Of a DNA stretch of 28,157 nucleotides, positions 1-9,590 are shown piece by piece. The translations under genes were made by a program, and so were the position numbers. A model generated the notes under the pieces. It made no database searches and was not told where the DNA came from. It saw nothing but the letters and a program-made list of their open reading frames with translations. This stretch comes from RBG-16-66-20 sp049651845 (GTDB lineage Bacteria > Pseudomonadota > Gammaproteobacteria > Burkholderiales > SG8-39). The stretch spans positions 1 to 28,157 of the forward strand of contig JBASCW010000178.1 in the NCBI GenBank assembly GCA_049651845.1, read 5' to 3'. Each line of letters opens with the position of its first letter. The first letter of the stretch is position 1.

Positions 1-846
1 CTGCAGACGCTTGCGCCCGGCGAGCGCCGCGAGCTGCGCCTCGCGTTCACGCCGCGCCGGCGCGGCCGCATCGAGATGGCGGGCCTCACCGTGGGCCGGC
101 CCGATCCGCTGGGCCTGGTGCGCGGCCTCGCGCAGCTGCCGCTCGCCGCGCGCCTGATCGCGCTGCCGCGGCGCTACCGCCTGCCCGAGATCGTGCTGCC
201 GGGCCGGCGCAAGTTCCAGCCCGGCGGCGTCTCGCTCGCCGCCTCGATCGGCGACTCGGAGGAGTTCCTCGCGCTGCGCGACTACCGCCCGGGCGATCCG
301 CTGCAGCGCGTGCACTGGAAGAGCTACGCGCGCACCGGCAAGCCGGTGGTGAAAGACTATCAGGACGAATTCTTCGAGCGCCACGCGCTGGTGCTGGACA
401 CCGGCGGCGCCAGGGGCGAGGACGCCGCGTTCGAGGACGCGGTCGCGCTTGCCGCCTCCTTCGTCTACACCATCGACACGCACGAGTGCCTGCTCGATCT
501 GCTGTTCGTCGGCGACGGGATCAAGTCGTATACCGCCGGCCGCGGCCAGCTGCGGGCGGACCACATGCTGGAGGTGCTGGCCGCCGTCGCGCCGAGCCCG
601 CCTGGCGGCTTCGCGGCGCTCGCGCGCGCGATCGCGGGGCGGCGCGACAGCCTCTCGAGCGTGATCCTGATCCTGCTCGCCTGGGACGAGGAGCGGCGCA
701 AGCTCGCGGCCGCGCTGCAGGGCCTCGGGGCCAACGTGCGCGCGCTGCTCGTCTGCGCAAAGGACGCGAGGCCCTCGGACGCGCCCGGCTGGCTCGCCGT
801 GCTGCACCCCGGCGAGATCGAGAAGGGACTGGCGGGGCTGCGATGA
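1..846 (+). CDS. DUF58 domain protein (5' end outside the window)
   Basis: The reading frame is open from the first base, so the gene starts upstream; 281 residues are visible. The DUF58 hallmark is present around nt 270-360: a Y-R-P-G-D-P stretch, then V-H-W-K-S-Y-A-R, followed by a beta-strand-rich vWA-like half. DUF58 proteins usually sit with a MoxR AAA+ ATPase and a transglutaminase-like membrane protein and are thought to act in envelope or protein-complex maturation; the exact role is unknown. Its stop overlaps the start of the next gene by four bases (ATGA), so the two are probably translationally coupled. The MoxR partner would be expected just upstream. Family assignment is confident, function is not. 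Confidence 0.9.
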   Translation: MQTLAPGERRELRLAFTPRRRGRIEMAGLTVGRPDPLGLVRGLAQLPLAARLIALPRRYRLPEIVLPGRRKFQPGGVSLAASIGDSEEFLALRDYRPGDPLQRVHWKSYARTGKPVVKDYQDEFFERHALVLDTGGARGEDAAFEDAVALAASFVYTIDTHECLLDLLFVGDGIKSYTAGRGQLRADHMLEVLAAVAPSPPGGFAALARAIAGRRDSLSSVILILLAWDEERRKLAAALQGLGANVRALLVCAKDARPSDAPGWLAVLHPGEIEKGLAGLR

Positions 847-2804
847 ACACGCCGCCGCTGTTCGTCGGTGCCGCGCTCGCCTTCTGGGGCTGGCAGACCG
901 GCCACCTCGTGGTCGGCCTCGCACTTGGCGCCGCGCTCGAAGCGCTGCGCGCGCTCAAGCTGCGCATCGACCTTGCCACCGAGCAGCATTCGTCGATCGC
1001 CGACCTGTCCACCGTGGGCTTCGTGCTGCTCGCGGTGCTGCTCGCCGCCAACCGCGACATCGGCAGCGGCATCCTGCAGGCCTTCATCTGGATGCCGGTG
1101 GCGCTCTCGCCGATCCTCGCGGCGCAGCTGGTGACTCGCGAGCGCAGGATCCCGCTGTCGGCGCTGTTCCGCTACATGCGCAAGCTGCGCCGCGAGAACC
1201 CCGCGATCAAGGACCCGCCGGTGGAGGTGAGCGCGGTCTATGGCGCGCTCGCCTTGCTCGCGGCCGGCGTCGCCAACCAACGCGGGCCCGAGTACTACGT
1301 CGGCGTGGTGGCCGGCGCCGCCTGCCTGCTGTACGCGGCGCTGCCGGGCTCGCGGCGCACCGCCGCGGGTTTGGCGCTCGGCGCGGCGATGCTCGCGGCC
1401 GCCGCAGCGCTCGGCTACGCGGGCCACGTCGGCCTGCAGCAGGCGCAGCTCGCGATCTTCGACTGGGTGGTCGACCTCAACATGCGCTCGGTGGACACCG
1501 ATCCGTACCGCGTGCGCACCGAGCTGGGCTCGGTCGGCCGCCTGAAGAAGTACGACGCCATCGTGCTGCGCGTGTATGCCGAGGGCCGGGACGCATCCCA
1601 GTTCCAGCTGCTGCACCGTTCCAGCTACAACACCTACCTCGGCGGCACCTGGGTGGCGCGCAGCGCGCGCATGGAGAACCTCGACTCGCTCGCCGACAAC
1701 GAAACCTGGGTCCTCGCGCCGGCGCAGCCGTCGTTCCGGCTGCGCCTGTCGAGCCGCTTCGACTCGGGGCGAGCGACGCTGCCGCTGCCGCCGGGCACGA
1801 CGCGTCTCGCCGCGTTCCCGGCCGCGGTCGTCGAGCGCAACGCGCTCGGCTCGGTGCACGCGAGGCTCGCCATCGACTGGGCGAACTACGAGGCGCAGGG
1901 CGTGGCCGGGATCGCGTTCTACGCGCCGCCCGGCGAAGAAGACCTGGCGGTGCCCGCCGAGGAGCGCGACCTGCTCGGCCGGACGGTGCAGGAGCTGGGT
2001 CTCGCCGCGCTGCCGCCGGCCGAGCGGCTGCGGCGGATCGAGGGCCATCTCGCCGGCTTCGACTATTCCACTTTCCGCGAGCACTCGGTGCCGCCGGGCG
2101 AGACCGCGCTCGGCGACTTCCTCACGCGCACGCGCAAAGGGCACTGCGAGTACTTCGCCACCGCGGCGACGCTGCTCGCGCGCGCCGCCGGCGTGCCGGC
2201 GCGCTACGCGACCGGCTACGCGGCGATCGAATACAGCGCGCTCGAGGGCGCGTGGGTGATCCGCACGCGCCACTCGCACGCCTGGACGCGCGCCTGGGTG
2301 GACGGACGCTGGATCGACCTGGACGCCACGCCCGCGGTCTGGGGCCCCGAGGAAGCGAGCGAAGCGCCGTTCTGGCAGGGGCTCGCGGACCTGTTGCGCT
2401 ACGCCGGCTTCCGCTGGTCGCAGCGCGGCGAGTTCCGCGCGGGCGACGGCTGGTACGCGGCGCTCGCGCTGCTCGCGGTCTACCTCGCCTGGAGCGTGCT
2501 GCGCGGCCGGCGCGTGGTGCGCGAGCGCGAGGCCGCCGCGGCCGCGCGCCCGCGCTGGCCCGGCGAGGATTCCGAGTTCTACGCGCTCGAGAAAGGCCTG
2601 CCGCCGCGCGACGCTGCCGAGACGCAGGCGGCGTGGCTCGAGCGCATCGCACCGAACCTGCCGCCCGCCAGACTCAGCCCGCTCCAGGAAGCTCTGCGGC
2701 TGCACCAGCGCTACCGCTTCGACCCGGATGGGCTCTCGCGCAACGAGCGCAATCGCTTGCGGGATCTTTGCCGTTCGCTGGTTCCGACCGGAGGTTCCGC
2801 ATGA
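843..2804 (+). CDS. TgpA-type transglutaminase-like membrane protein (DUF3488/DUF4129)
   Basis: A 653-residue protein with several N-terminal membrane helices (about residues 1-210), a periplasmic transglutaminase-like domain, one further helix near 540-555 and a cytoplasmic C-terminal tail of DUF4129 type. The papain-like triad is visible: Cys435 in a G-H-C-E-Y-F context, His479 in H-S-H-A-W, and Asp494 in L-D-A-T-P. The family resembles Pseudomonas aeruginosa TgpA, an inner-membrane protein with a periplasmic transglutaminase fold. ATG at 843 was chosen because it overlaps the DUF58 stop and starts directly at the first hydrophobic segment; the same frame is open further upstream only as a shadow of the DUF58 gene. 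Substrate unknown. Confidence 0.93.
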   Translation: MNTPPLFVGAALAFWGWQTGHLVVGLALGAALEALRALKLRIDLATEQHSSIADLSTVGFVLLAVLLAANRDIGSGILQAFIWMPVALSPILAAQLVTRERRIPLSALFRYMRKLRRENPAIKDPPVEVSAVYGALALLAAGVANQRGPEYYVGVVAGAACLLYAALPGSRRTAAGLALGAAMLAAAAALGYAGHVGLQQAQLAIFDWVVDLNMRSVDTDPYRVRTELGSVGRLKKYDAIVLRVYAEGRDASQFQLLHRSSYNTYLGGTWVARSARMENLDSLADNETWVLAPAQPSFRLRLSSRFDSGRATLPLPPGTTRLAAFPAAVVERNALGSVHARLAIDWANYEAQGVAGIAFYAPPGEEDLAVPAEERDLLGRTVQELGLAALPPAERLRRIEGHLAGFDYSTFREHSVPPGETALGDFLTRTRKGHCEYFATAATLLARAAGVPARYATGYAAIEYSALEGAWVIRTRHSHAWTRAWVDGRWIDLDATPAVWGPEEASEAPFWQGLADLLRYAGFRWSQRGEFRAGDGWYAALALLAVYLAWSVLRGRRVVREREAAAAARPRWPGEDSEFYALEKGLPPRDAAETQAAWLERIAPNLPPARLSPLQEALRLHQRYRFDPDGLSRNERNRLRDLCRSLVPTGGSA

Positions 2805-2901
2805 AGCGCGCCAGTTCTCAGAGCGCCAACGCCTCGACAATCTCTCGAAGCAGCAGCAGCGCGACGTGCAGCCCGCGATGCCGCGCTGAGAATTCTGCAA
2901 T

Positions 2902-2977
2902 TGGTGCCGGTTGACGGAATCGAACCGCCGACCTTCGGTTTACAAAACCGCTGCTCTACCAGCTGAGCTAAACCGGC
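2902..2977 (-). tRNA. tRNA-Thr (anticodon UGU)
   Basis: On the minus strand the 76-nt sequence folds as a cloverleaf. A 7-bp acceptor stem pairs GCCGGTT with AACCGGC, followed by A and an encoded CCA. The D arm contains GCTC/GAGC, the anticodon loop is TT-TGT-AA and the T loop is TTCGATT. Anticodon TGT reads ACA (Thr). Position 27-43 is a G.A mismatch, which I also recall in related betaproteobacterial tRNA-Thr. It lies 24 bases downstream of sspB on the same strand, so it may be co-transcribed with sspAB. Confidence 0.96.
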
Positions 2978-3001
2978 CCGGAATTTGGCGCGATTATGCG
3001 C

Positions 3002-3463
3002 CTACTTGATGCGGCGAAGCTGCGGCTTGCCGCCGGTGGGCTTGGTCGGTTCTGTGGTCGGCGCGGGCAACGCGGGCCCGGCCTCGTTGGAGGGTCCGGG
3101 CTTGCCGGTCTCCTTCTCGGCGCCGGCCTGCACCTGGGGCTTGGGCGCGTCCACGTCGAAGGTCATGCCGTGCCCGGTCTCGCGCGCGTAGAGCGCGTAG
3201 ACGCAGTTCACGGGCACCGAGATCTGGCGCGCCACGCCGGCGAAGCGCGCCGAGAACTCGATCAGCTCGTTGCCCATCTGCAGCTTGTGCACCGCCGAGG
3301 GCGAGACGTTGAGCGTGATCTCGCCGTTCTTGACGTACTCCGAGGGCACCTGCGAGCGCGAGTCCACCTTGACCGCGAGGTGCGGCGTGTAGCCGTTGTC
3401 CACGCACCACTCGTAGAGCGCGCGCAGCAGGTAAGGCTTGGTCGAGATCTCGTTGGCGGCCAT
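3002..3463 (-). CDS. sspB: ClpXP specificity-enhancing factor SspB
   Basis: This 153-residue protein matches SspB. The N-terminal folded domain (about residues 1-108) starts with a T-K-P-Y-L-L-R-A-L-Y-E-W motif and contains the G-E-I-T-L-N-V strand and a V-Y-A-L-Y-A-R-E-T-G-H-G-M segment. It is followed by a flexible Pro/Ala/Lys-rich linker and ends in L-R-R-I-K, which corresponds to the ClpX-binding XB motif (L-R-V-V-K in E. coli). SspB binds ssrA-tagged polypeptides and RseA and delivers them to ClpXP in the cytoplasm. It lies 27 bases downstream of sspA, the usual operon arrangement. Confidence 0.97.
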   Translation of the reverse strand: MAANEISTKPYLLRALYEWCVDNGYTPHLAVKVDSRSQVPSEYVKNGEITLNVSPSAVHKLQMGNELIEFSARFAGVARQISVPVNCVYALYARETGHGMTFDVDAPKPQVQAGAEKETGKPGPSNEAGPALPAPTTEPTKPTGGKPQLRRIK

Positions 3464-3490
3464 GGACGAGGAGGCGCTCGGGATACTTCC

Positions 3491-4090
3491 TTACTTGCGC
3501 ATCACCTTCTCGGACGGCGTGAGCGCCTCGATGAAGGCCGGGCGCGAGAAGATGCGCTCGGCGTACTTCATGAGCGGCGCCGCGGGCTTGCCGAGCTTGA
3601 TGCCGTAGTGGTCCAGGCGCCAGAGCAGCGGCGCGATGGCGACATCCAGCATCGTGAAGTCGTCGCCCAGCATGTGCTTGGTCTTGGTGAAGATCGGCGC
3701 GAGCTCGATGAGCCGGTCGGTGACGTGCGCGCGCGCCTTCTCGACCTGCTTCTCCTTGCCCGACTCCAGCGCGTCGATCTGCGAGAACAGCTCCACTTCC
3801 ATGTTGAACAGCATCAGCCGCGCGCGCGCGCGCATCACCGGGTCGGCCGGCATCAGCTGCGGGTGCGGGAAGCGCTCGTCGATGTACTCGTTGATGATGT
3901 TCGACTCGTACAGGATCAGGTCGCGCTCGACCAGCACCGGCAGCCGGTTGTACGGGTTCATCACCGCAATGTCTTCCGGCTTGTTGTACATGTCCACGTC
4001 GATCACCTGGAAGTCCATGCCCTTCTCGTACAGCACGAAGCGGCAGCGGTGGCTGAAGGGACAGGTGGTACCGGAATACAGTTGCATCAT
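3491..4090 (-). CDS. sspA: Stringent starvation protein A (GST-fold RNA polymerase-associated protein)
   Basis: A 199-residue glutathione-S-transferase-fold protein with an N-terminal thioredoxin-like domain (about 1-80, C-P-F-S-H-R near residue 10) and a C-terminal helical domain. The P-H-P motif at 75-77 (P-H-P-Q-L-M-P) corresponds to the surface motif that SspA uses on RNA polymerase. SspA is not an active GST; in E. coli it binds RNA polymerase and is needed for acid and starvation responses and phage P1 late transcription. Two ATG codons are adjacent (4090 and 4087); either could start translation. The gene begins only 20 bases after the petC-proximal terminator hairpin, so its promoter is not obvious. 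Confidence 0.96.
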   Translation of the reverse strand: MMQLYSGTTCPFSHRCRFVLYEKGMDFQVIDVDMYNKPEDIAVMNPYNRLPVLVERDLILYESNIINEYIDERFPHPQLMPADPVMRARARLMLFNMEVELFSQIDALESGKEKQVEKARAHVTDRLIELAPIFTKTKHMLGDDFTMLDVAIAPLLWRLDHYGIKLGKPAAPLMKYAERIFSRPAFIEALTPSEKVMRK

Positions 4091-4110
4091 AAAGCAGGGT
4101 TCCTAGCAGA

Positions 4111-4136
4111 GAAAAAAGCCGGGCGACGCCCGGCTT
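4111..4136 (-). terminator. Rho-independent terminator after petABC
   Basis: On the minus strand a perfect 9-bp stem, AAGCCGGGC / GCCCGGCTT, with a 3-base loop is followed by a run of six T, about 20 bases after the petC stop codon. This is a textbook intrinsic terminator for petABC. The next gene on the strand, sspA, starts only about 20 bases further on. Confidence 0.88.
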
Positions 4137-4155
4137 GCGCGGCCCTTGTCCGGGC

Positions 4156-4890
4156 TCAATGCACGTTCTTCCAATATTCCTTCTTCAGCGCGTAGGCGAA
4201 GATGAACAGCACGCCGAGCACGAACAGCGAGACGATGCCGATGCGCTTGCGGTCGCCGGCCGAGGGCTCGCCCATGTACACCAGGTAGTTCACGAGGTCG
4301 CGCACCGCGGTGTCGTACTGCACCTCGTTCAACGCGCCCGGGCTGAGCTGCGTCCACTTGTACTGGGGCGCGCCGTGACGCTCCTTGTCCTCGACCATCT
4401 GCAGCGCGCGCTCGCCCTGCAGCGCCCAGAGCGCATGCGGCATCGCCACCTGCGGGAACACGGCGTTGTTCCAGCCGGTCGGCGAGTTCTCGTCGCGGTA
4501 GAAGGTGCGCAGGTAGGTGTACAGCCAGTCGGCGCCGCGCGAGCGCCCGATCACCGTGAGGTCGGGCGGCGTCGTGCCGAACATCGCCTTGCCGTCCTTG
4601 GCCGAGAGCGCGACCTTCATGGTGTCGCCGACCTTGGCGTCGGTGAGCACCAGGTTGTCGCGGATCTGCGATTCGCTGAGGCCGAGGTCGGTCAGGCGGT
4701 TGTAGCGCATGTACTGCGCGCCGTGGCAGTTCAGGCAGTAATTGACGAAGGTGCGCGCGCCGGCCTGCAGGCTGACGAGGTTGTTGGGCTCGATCGGCGC
4801 GCGGTCCAGGCGGTAGCCGGCTTCCGACGCCTGTGCAGGGATCGCGGCGGCGAGCGCGGCGAACAGGAGCGCGAGCGGGAGTCTCTTCAT
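4156..4890 (-). CDS. petC: Cytochrome c1 of the bc1 complex
   Basis: A 244-residue c1-type cytochrome. The Sec signal peptide is about residues 1-21 with cleavage after A-Q-A. The haem-binding C-x-x-C-H is at C52-C55-H56, and the probable axial Met is M150 in V-A-M-P-H-A-L-W. A single C-terminal membrane anchor covers about 216-236 and ends K-K-E-Y-W-K-N-V-H. It accepts electrons from the Rieske centre and passes them to a soluble cytochrome c in the periplasm. ATG at 4890 was chosen because the signal peptide begins there, 11 bases after petB; the much longer open frame upstream is a shadow of petB and petA. Confidence 0.97.
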   Translation of the reverse strand: MKRLPLALLFAALAAAIPAQASEAGYRLDRAPIEPNNLVSLQAGARTFVNYCLNCHGAQYMRYNRLTDLGLSESQIRDNLVLTDAKVGDTMKVALSAKDGKAMFGTTPPDLTVIGRSRGADWLYTYLRTFYRDENSPTGWNNAVFPQVAMPHALWALQGERALQMVEDKERHGAPQYKWTQLSPGALNEVQYDTAVRDLVNYLVYMGEPSAGDRKRIGIVSLFVLGVLFIFAYALKKEYWKNVH

Positions 4891-4901
4891 GGTCGCGCGC
4901 C

Positions 4902-6176
4902 TCACATCGTCACCCGATCCGGCACCGGCTTCACCTTGTCGATCGCCGTGTACCACGGCATCAGGAGGAAGAACGCGAAGTACAGCACCGTGAACACGCG
5001 CGCGGCCACGGTGGCGCGATCGGCGTGGCCGAGCCAGGCGCCGGACTGGCCCCAGACCGTGACCGGCTCGGTGCCGAGGTAGCCGAGCACCAGGAAGGTG
5101 ACCACGAACACCGCGAGCGCGCACTTGTAGAGCGGGCCGCGGTAGCGGATCGACTTCACCGGCGAGCGGTCGAGCCAGGGCAGGAAAAACAGGATCAGCG
5201 TCGCCACGCCCATCGCCAGCACGCCGGGGAACTGCGAGTTGAACAGCGGCGGCACCGCGCGCAGGATCGAGTAGTACGGCGTGAAGTACCAGACCGGCGC
5301 GATGTGCGACGGCGTCTTGAGCGGGTCGGCGGGGATGAAGTTGTTGTACTCGAGGAAGTAGCCGCCCATCTCCGGCACGAAGAACATCACCAAGCAGAAC
5401 AGCGCGAGGAACACCACCGCGCCCGCGAAGTCCTTGACCGTGTAGTACGGGTGGAACGGCACGCCGTCGAGCGGGTGCCCGTCCGGGCCCTTGAGCTTCT
5501 TGATGTCGACGCCGTCCGGGTTGTTCGAGCCGACGTCGTGCAACGCGAGGATGTGCGCGGCCACCAGCCCGAGCAGCACCAGCGGGATCGCGACCACGTG
5601 CAGCGCGAAGAAGCGGTTGAGCGTCGCGTCCCCGACCACGTAGTCGCCGCGGATCCAGAGCGACAGGTCCGGGCCGATGAACGGGATGGTGCCGAACAGG
5701 TTCACGATCACCTGCGCGCCCCAGTAGGACATCTGGCCCCAGGGCAGGAGGTACCCGAAGAAGGCCTCGGCCATCAGCGTGAGGTAGATCAGCACGCCGA
5801 AGATCCAGACCAGCTCGCGCGGCTGCTTGTACGAGCCGTACAGCAGGCCACGGAACATGTGCAGGTAGACGACCAAGAAGAAGGCCGAGGCGCCGGTGGA
5901 GTGGATGTAGCGGATGACCCAGCCGCCCGGCACGTCGCGCATGATGTACTCGACCGAGCCGAAGGCGAGCGCGGCGTCGGGCTTGTAGCTCATCGTCAGG
6001 AAGATGCCCGAGACGATCTGGATCACCAGCACGATGCCCGACAGCGCGCCGAAGAAGTACCAGAAGTTGAAATTCTTGGGCGCGTAGTACTCCGCGGCAT
6101 GCTTGCGGAACTCCTCGGCGACCGAGGGCATGCGCGCATCGAACCAGTCCCACAGCGCCATCAGGCGGCTGGCCAT
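4902..6176 (-). CDS. petB: Cytochrome b of the bc1 complex
   Basis: A 424-residue polytopic protein. The four haem ligands are H92/H106 (13 residues between) and H193/H208 (14 residues between). The Q-o site motif, normally P-E-W-Y, reads P-V-W-Y at residues 294-297. The protein holds the low- and high-potential b haems and both quinone sites. It lies 3 bases after petA and 11 bases before petC, the standard petABC operon. The x14 spacing of the second His pair and the missing Glu in the Q-o motif are departures from the mitochondrial/alphaproteobacterial pattern; I believe both occur naturally in beta/gammaproteobacteria. Confidence 0.98.
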   Translation of the reverse strand: MASRLMALWDWFDARMPSVAEEFRKHAAEYYAPKNFNFWYFFGALSGIVLVIQIVSGIFLTMSYKPDAALAFGSVEYIMRDVPGGWVIRYIHSTGASAFFLVVYLHMFRGLLYGSYKQPRELVWIFGVLIYLTLMAEAFFGYLLPWGQMSYWGAQVIVNLFGTIPFIGPDLSLWIRGDYVVGDATLNRFFALHVVAIPLVLLGLVAAHILALHDVGSNNPDGVDIKKLKGPDGHPLDGVPFHPYYTVKDFAGAVVFLALFCLVMFFVPEMGGYFLEYNNFIPADPLKTPSHIAPVWYFTPYYSILRAVPPLFNSQFPGVLAMGVATLILFFLPWLDRSPVKSIRYRGPLYKCALAVFVVTFLVLGYLGTEPVTVWGQSGAWLGHADRATVAARVFTVLYFAFFLLMPWYTAIDKVKPVPDRVTM

Positions 6177-6179
6177 CGC

Positions 6180-6770
6180 TTACGCTCCCTTCTTGTCTTC
6201 GCCGATCAGGATCGTGCCGTCCGACAGGTACATGTGCGGCGGCACGTCCATGTTCACCGGCGCCGGCGCGCCCTTGTAGACGCGGCCCGCGAGGTCGAAC
6301 TTGGAGCCGTGGCAGGGGCACAGGAAGCCGCCGCCCCAGTCGGCGCCCATCTCGGCCTTGGCCTCGGCGCTCTTCGACTGCGGCGAGCAGCCCAGGTGCG
6401 AGCAGATGCCGACCAGCACCAGGACCTCGGGCTTGATCGAGCGGTACTCGTTCTTCGCGTAGTCCGGCTGCAGCGGCACCTCGGACTTGGGGTCGCTGAC
6501 CTTTTCGTCGGCCTTCTTGACCGCGTCGAGCATCTCCTTCGTGCGCCGCAGGATCCACACGGGCTTGCCGCGCCACTCGACGATCTGCATCTCGCCGGGC
6601 GCGAGCTTGGAAATGTCGGCCTCGACCGGAGCGCCAGCCGCCTTGGCGCGCTCCGAAGGCCACCAGCTCCAGGCGAAGGGCACCGCCACTGCCGCGCCGG
6701 CTGCCGCGCTCACCGCGCCGGTGGCGACCAGCAGGTCGCGGCGCGTCTTGTCCATCTTGGCATCGCTCAT
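6180..6770 (-). CDS. petA: Rieske iron-sulfur subunit of the bc1 complex
   Basis: A 196-residue protein with a twin-arginine signal/anchor (T-R-R-D-L-L-V near residues 9-15, hydrophobic helix about 16-34). The C-terminal Rieske fold has C-S-H-L-G-C at 123-128 and C-P-C-H-G-S at 151-156. C123, H125, C151 and H154 ligate the 2Fe-2S cluster; C128 and C153 form the conserved disulfide. It transfers electrons from quinol to cytochrome c1 on the periplasmic side. It is the first gene of petABC and is divergent from the protease gene at 6913. An in-frame ATG at codon 6 would also retain the Tat motif. Confidence 0.97.
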   Translation of the reverse strand: MSDAKMDKTRRDLLVATGAVSAAAGAAVAVPFAWSWWPSERAKAAGAPVEADISKLAPGEMQIVEWRGKPVWILRRTKEMLDAVKKADEKVSDPKSEVPLQPDYAKNEYRSIKPEVLVLVGICSHLGCSPQSKSAEAKAEMGADWGGGFLCPCHGSKFDLAGRVYKGAPAPVNMDVPPHMYLSDGTILIGEDKKGA

Positions 6771-6811
6771 GTCGGGGGTAGGAGACGGGAGGGGCGTTGA
6801 AAGGAAACGGG

Positions 6812-6840
6812 ATTTTATCGGGATGGCTACGGAAAGTCCA
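6812..6840 (-). promoter_or_regulatory. Candidate sigma-70 promoter for petABC
   Basis: Reading the minus strand, TGGACT (4/6 to TTGACA) and TAAAAT (5/6 to TATAAT) are separated by exactly 17 bases. They sit inside the 142-base divergent region, with the -10 element about 40 bases upstream of the petA ATG. This region is clearly more AT-rich than the surrounding genes. No equally good candidate was found for the divergent protease gene. Confidence 0.5.
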
Positions 6841-6912
6841 CGTTTTCGGAGCTAAGTTCCTAAAACAAAAGGCGAAACATGATAAATTGGCGGCCCCGAA
6901 TCGGTCTCCCTC

Positions 6913-8063
6913 ATGCGGCGCCTCTGGATCATCTTTTCGCAGGCCACCACGGTGTGCCTGGCGGTGCTGTTCGTGGTCTCGACGCTCAAGCCCGAATGGC
7001 TGCCCGCGCGCGGCCCGGGCACGGGCGCAGCGCCGGTCACCGTGCTGCAGCAGGAAGCGCCCGCAGCCCTCGCTGCCGCGGCAATGCGCGCCGACTCGCA
7101 CCATGCGGCGGTGACGAAGGCGATGCCCTCGGTGGTGAACATCTCCACGTCGAAGGAAGTGCGCCTGCCGCGCAACTCGCCGCTGCACGAGCTGCGCCGC
7201 TTCCTCGGCGACGATCCGCAGAAGGCGACCAGCCTCGGTTCGGGCGTGGTGGTGAGCGCGGGCGGCTACATCCTCACCAACAACCACGTGGTCGAGGCGG
7301 CCGACGAGATCGAGGTCTCGCTCTCCGACGGCCGCACGCTGATCGCCACGGTGGCCGGCAACGACCCGGAGACCGACCTCGCGGTGCTGCGCGTGGACGC
7401 GAAGGACCTGCCGGCGATCACCTTCGGTTCGTCGGACACGCTGCGCGTCGGCGACGTGGTGCTGGCGATCGGCAACCCCTTCGGCTTCGGCCAGACGGTG
7501 ACGCAGGGCATCGTCTCGGCGCTCGGCCGCTCGGGCCTGGGCATCAACGTGTTCGAGAACTTCATCCAGACCGACGCGGCGATCAACCCGGGCAACTCGG
7601 GCGGCGCGCTCATCGACGCGGCCGGCAACCTGGTCGGCGTCAACACGGCGATCTTCTCCAGGAGCGGCGGCTCGATGGGCATCGGCTTCGCGACGCCGGT
7701 GTCGACGGCGAAGTCGGTGCTCGAGCAGATCATCAAGTCGGGCGCGGTGACGCGCGGCTGGATCGGCGTGGAGCTCGCGCCGCTCACGCCGGCGCTCGCC
7801 GAGTCCTTCAAGCTGGGGTCCCTGGACGGCGCGATCATCAAGGGCGTGCTCGCCGACGGCCCGGCCGACCGCGCCGGCGTCAAGCCCGGCGACGTGCTGC
7901 TGCAGATCGACGGCAAGCCGATTGCCGACCCGCAGGCGGTGCTCAACGTGGTCACCGCGATCGCGCCCGGCAGCGCGGCGAAGGTGAAGCTCAAGCGCAA
8001 GGGCCAGGACCTGGAGCTGCCGGTCACGATCGGGCGCCGCCCGCGCCAGCAGGCGCGGCCCGA

Positions 8064-8067
<4 letters not shown>
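6913..8067 (+). CDS. Membrane-anchored HtrA-family serine protease (DegS/AlgW-like, one PDZ)
   Basis: A 384-residue protein with an N-terminal membrane anchor (about residues 5-24), a trypsin-like protease domain and a single C-terminal PDZ domain (about 275-370). The triad is visible: H125 in T-N-N-H-V-V, D155 in E-T-D-L-A-V-L, S229 in N-P-G-N-S-G-G. One PDZ, an uncleaved anchor and a short LA loop fit the DegS/AlgW type better than two-PDZ DegP. Such proteases act in the periplasm and often trigger the sigma-E response by cleaving RseA/MucA, but the target here is inferred. It is divergent from petA and its stop overlaps the activator gene by four bases. No clear Shine-Dalgarno precedes the ATG. 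Confidence 0.93.
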
Positions 8068-9481
<1,414 letters not shown>

Positions 9482-9494
<13 letters not shown>

Positions 9495-9541
9495 GACAGT
9501 CTGTCCGTATATCGGGCACTGCTTTGCCCAGGATTTGGACA
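9482..9541 (+). promoter_or_regulatory. Three tandem TGTCC-N7-GGACA dyads: candidate activator binding sites
   Basis: Site 1 (9482-9498) is a perfect dyad TGTCC-N7-GGACA, and extends one more pair to CTGTCC/GGACAG. Site 2 (9502-9518) is TGTCC-N7-GGGCA, one mismatch. Site 3 (9525-9541) is TGCCC-N7-GGACA, one mismatch. Start-to-start spacing is 20 and 23 bases, about two helical turns. Their centres lie roughly 85-130 bases upstream of the expected start site of the sigma-54 promoter, the usual distance for enhancer sites. Site 1 covers the last codons and stop of the activator gene. That the neighbouring activator binds them is inference. Confidence 0.7.
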
Positions 9542-9573
9542 GAGCAAGCCCTCACATTGCTGTTCATATGTAT

Positions 9574-9586
9574 GATCAATAGGTTG
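9574..9586 (+). promoter_or_regulatory. IHF-like site between the dyads and the sigma-54 promoter
   Basis: The sequence GATCAATAGGTTG matches the IHF core consensus WATCAR-N4-TTR at all positions but the first. It sits in a local AT-rich stretch (about 9556-9590), unusual for this GC-rich window, between the candidate enhancer sites and the -24 element. IHF bending in that place is common at sigma-54 promoters. Confidence 0.45.
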
Positions 9587-9590
9587 CGAT

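Noticed and set aside
465..2900. Very long antisense open frame opposite tgpA (over 800 codons)
   Set aside because: It is Arg/Ala/Gln/His-rich with no domain, as expected from the complement of a high-GC gene; the plus strand encodes a clear transglutaminase protein with an intact triad.
2734..2914. Two short overlapping frames at the end of tgpA (ATG 2734 to 2889; ATG 2801 to 2914)
   Set aside because: Both are under 55 codons and lack a ribosome site; the first lies mainly in another frame of tgpA and the second is Ser-rich and runs into the tRNA 3' end. I see nothing convincing in 2805-2901.
4833..6800. Long plus-strand frame opposite petB and petA
   Set aside because: Arg/His/Glu/Gln-rich low-complexity translation with no recognisable features; shadow of the pet genes.
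6876..6899. Possible sigma-70 promoter for the HtrA-type protease gene (GATAAA near 6889)
   Set aside because: The -10-like element has no acceptable -35 hexamer at 16-18 bases; left unannotated.
4891..7287. N-terminal extension of the petC frame to over 1000 codons
   Set aside because: The extension is a different frame through petB and petA; the real petC starts at its signal peptide at 4890.
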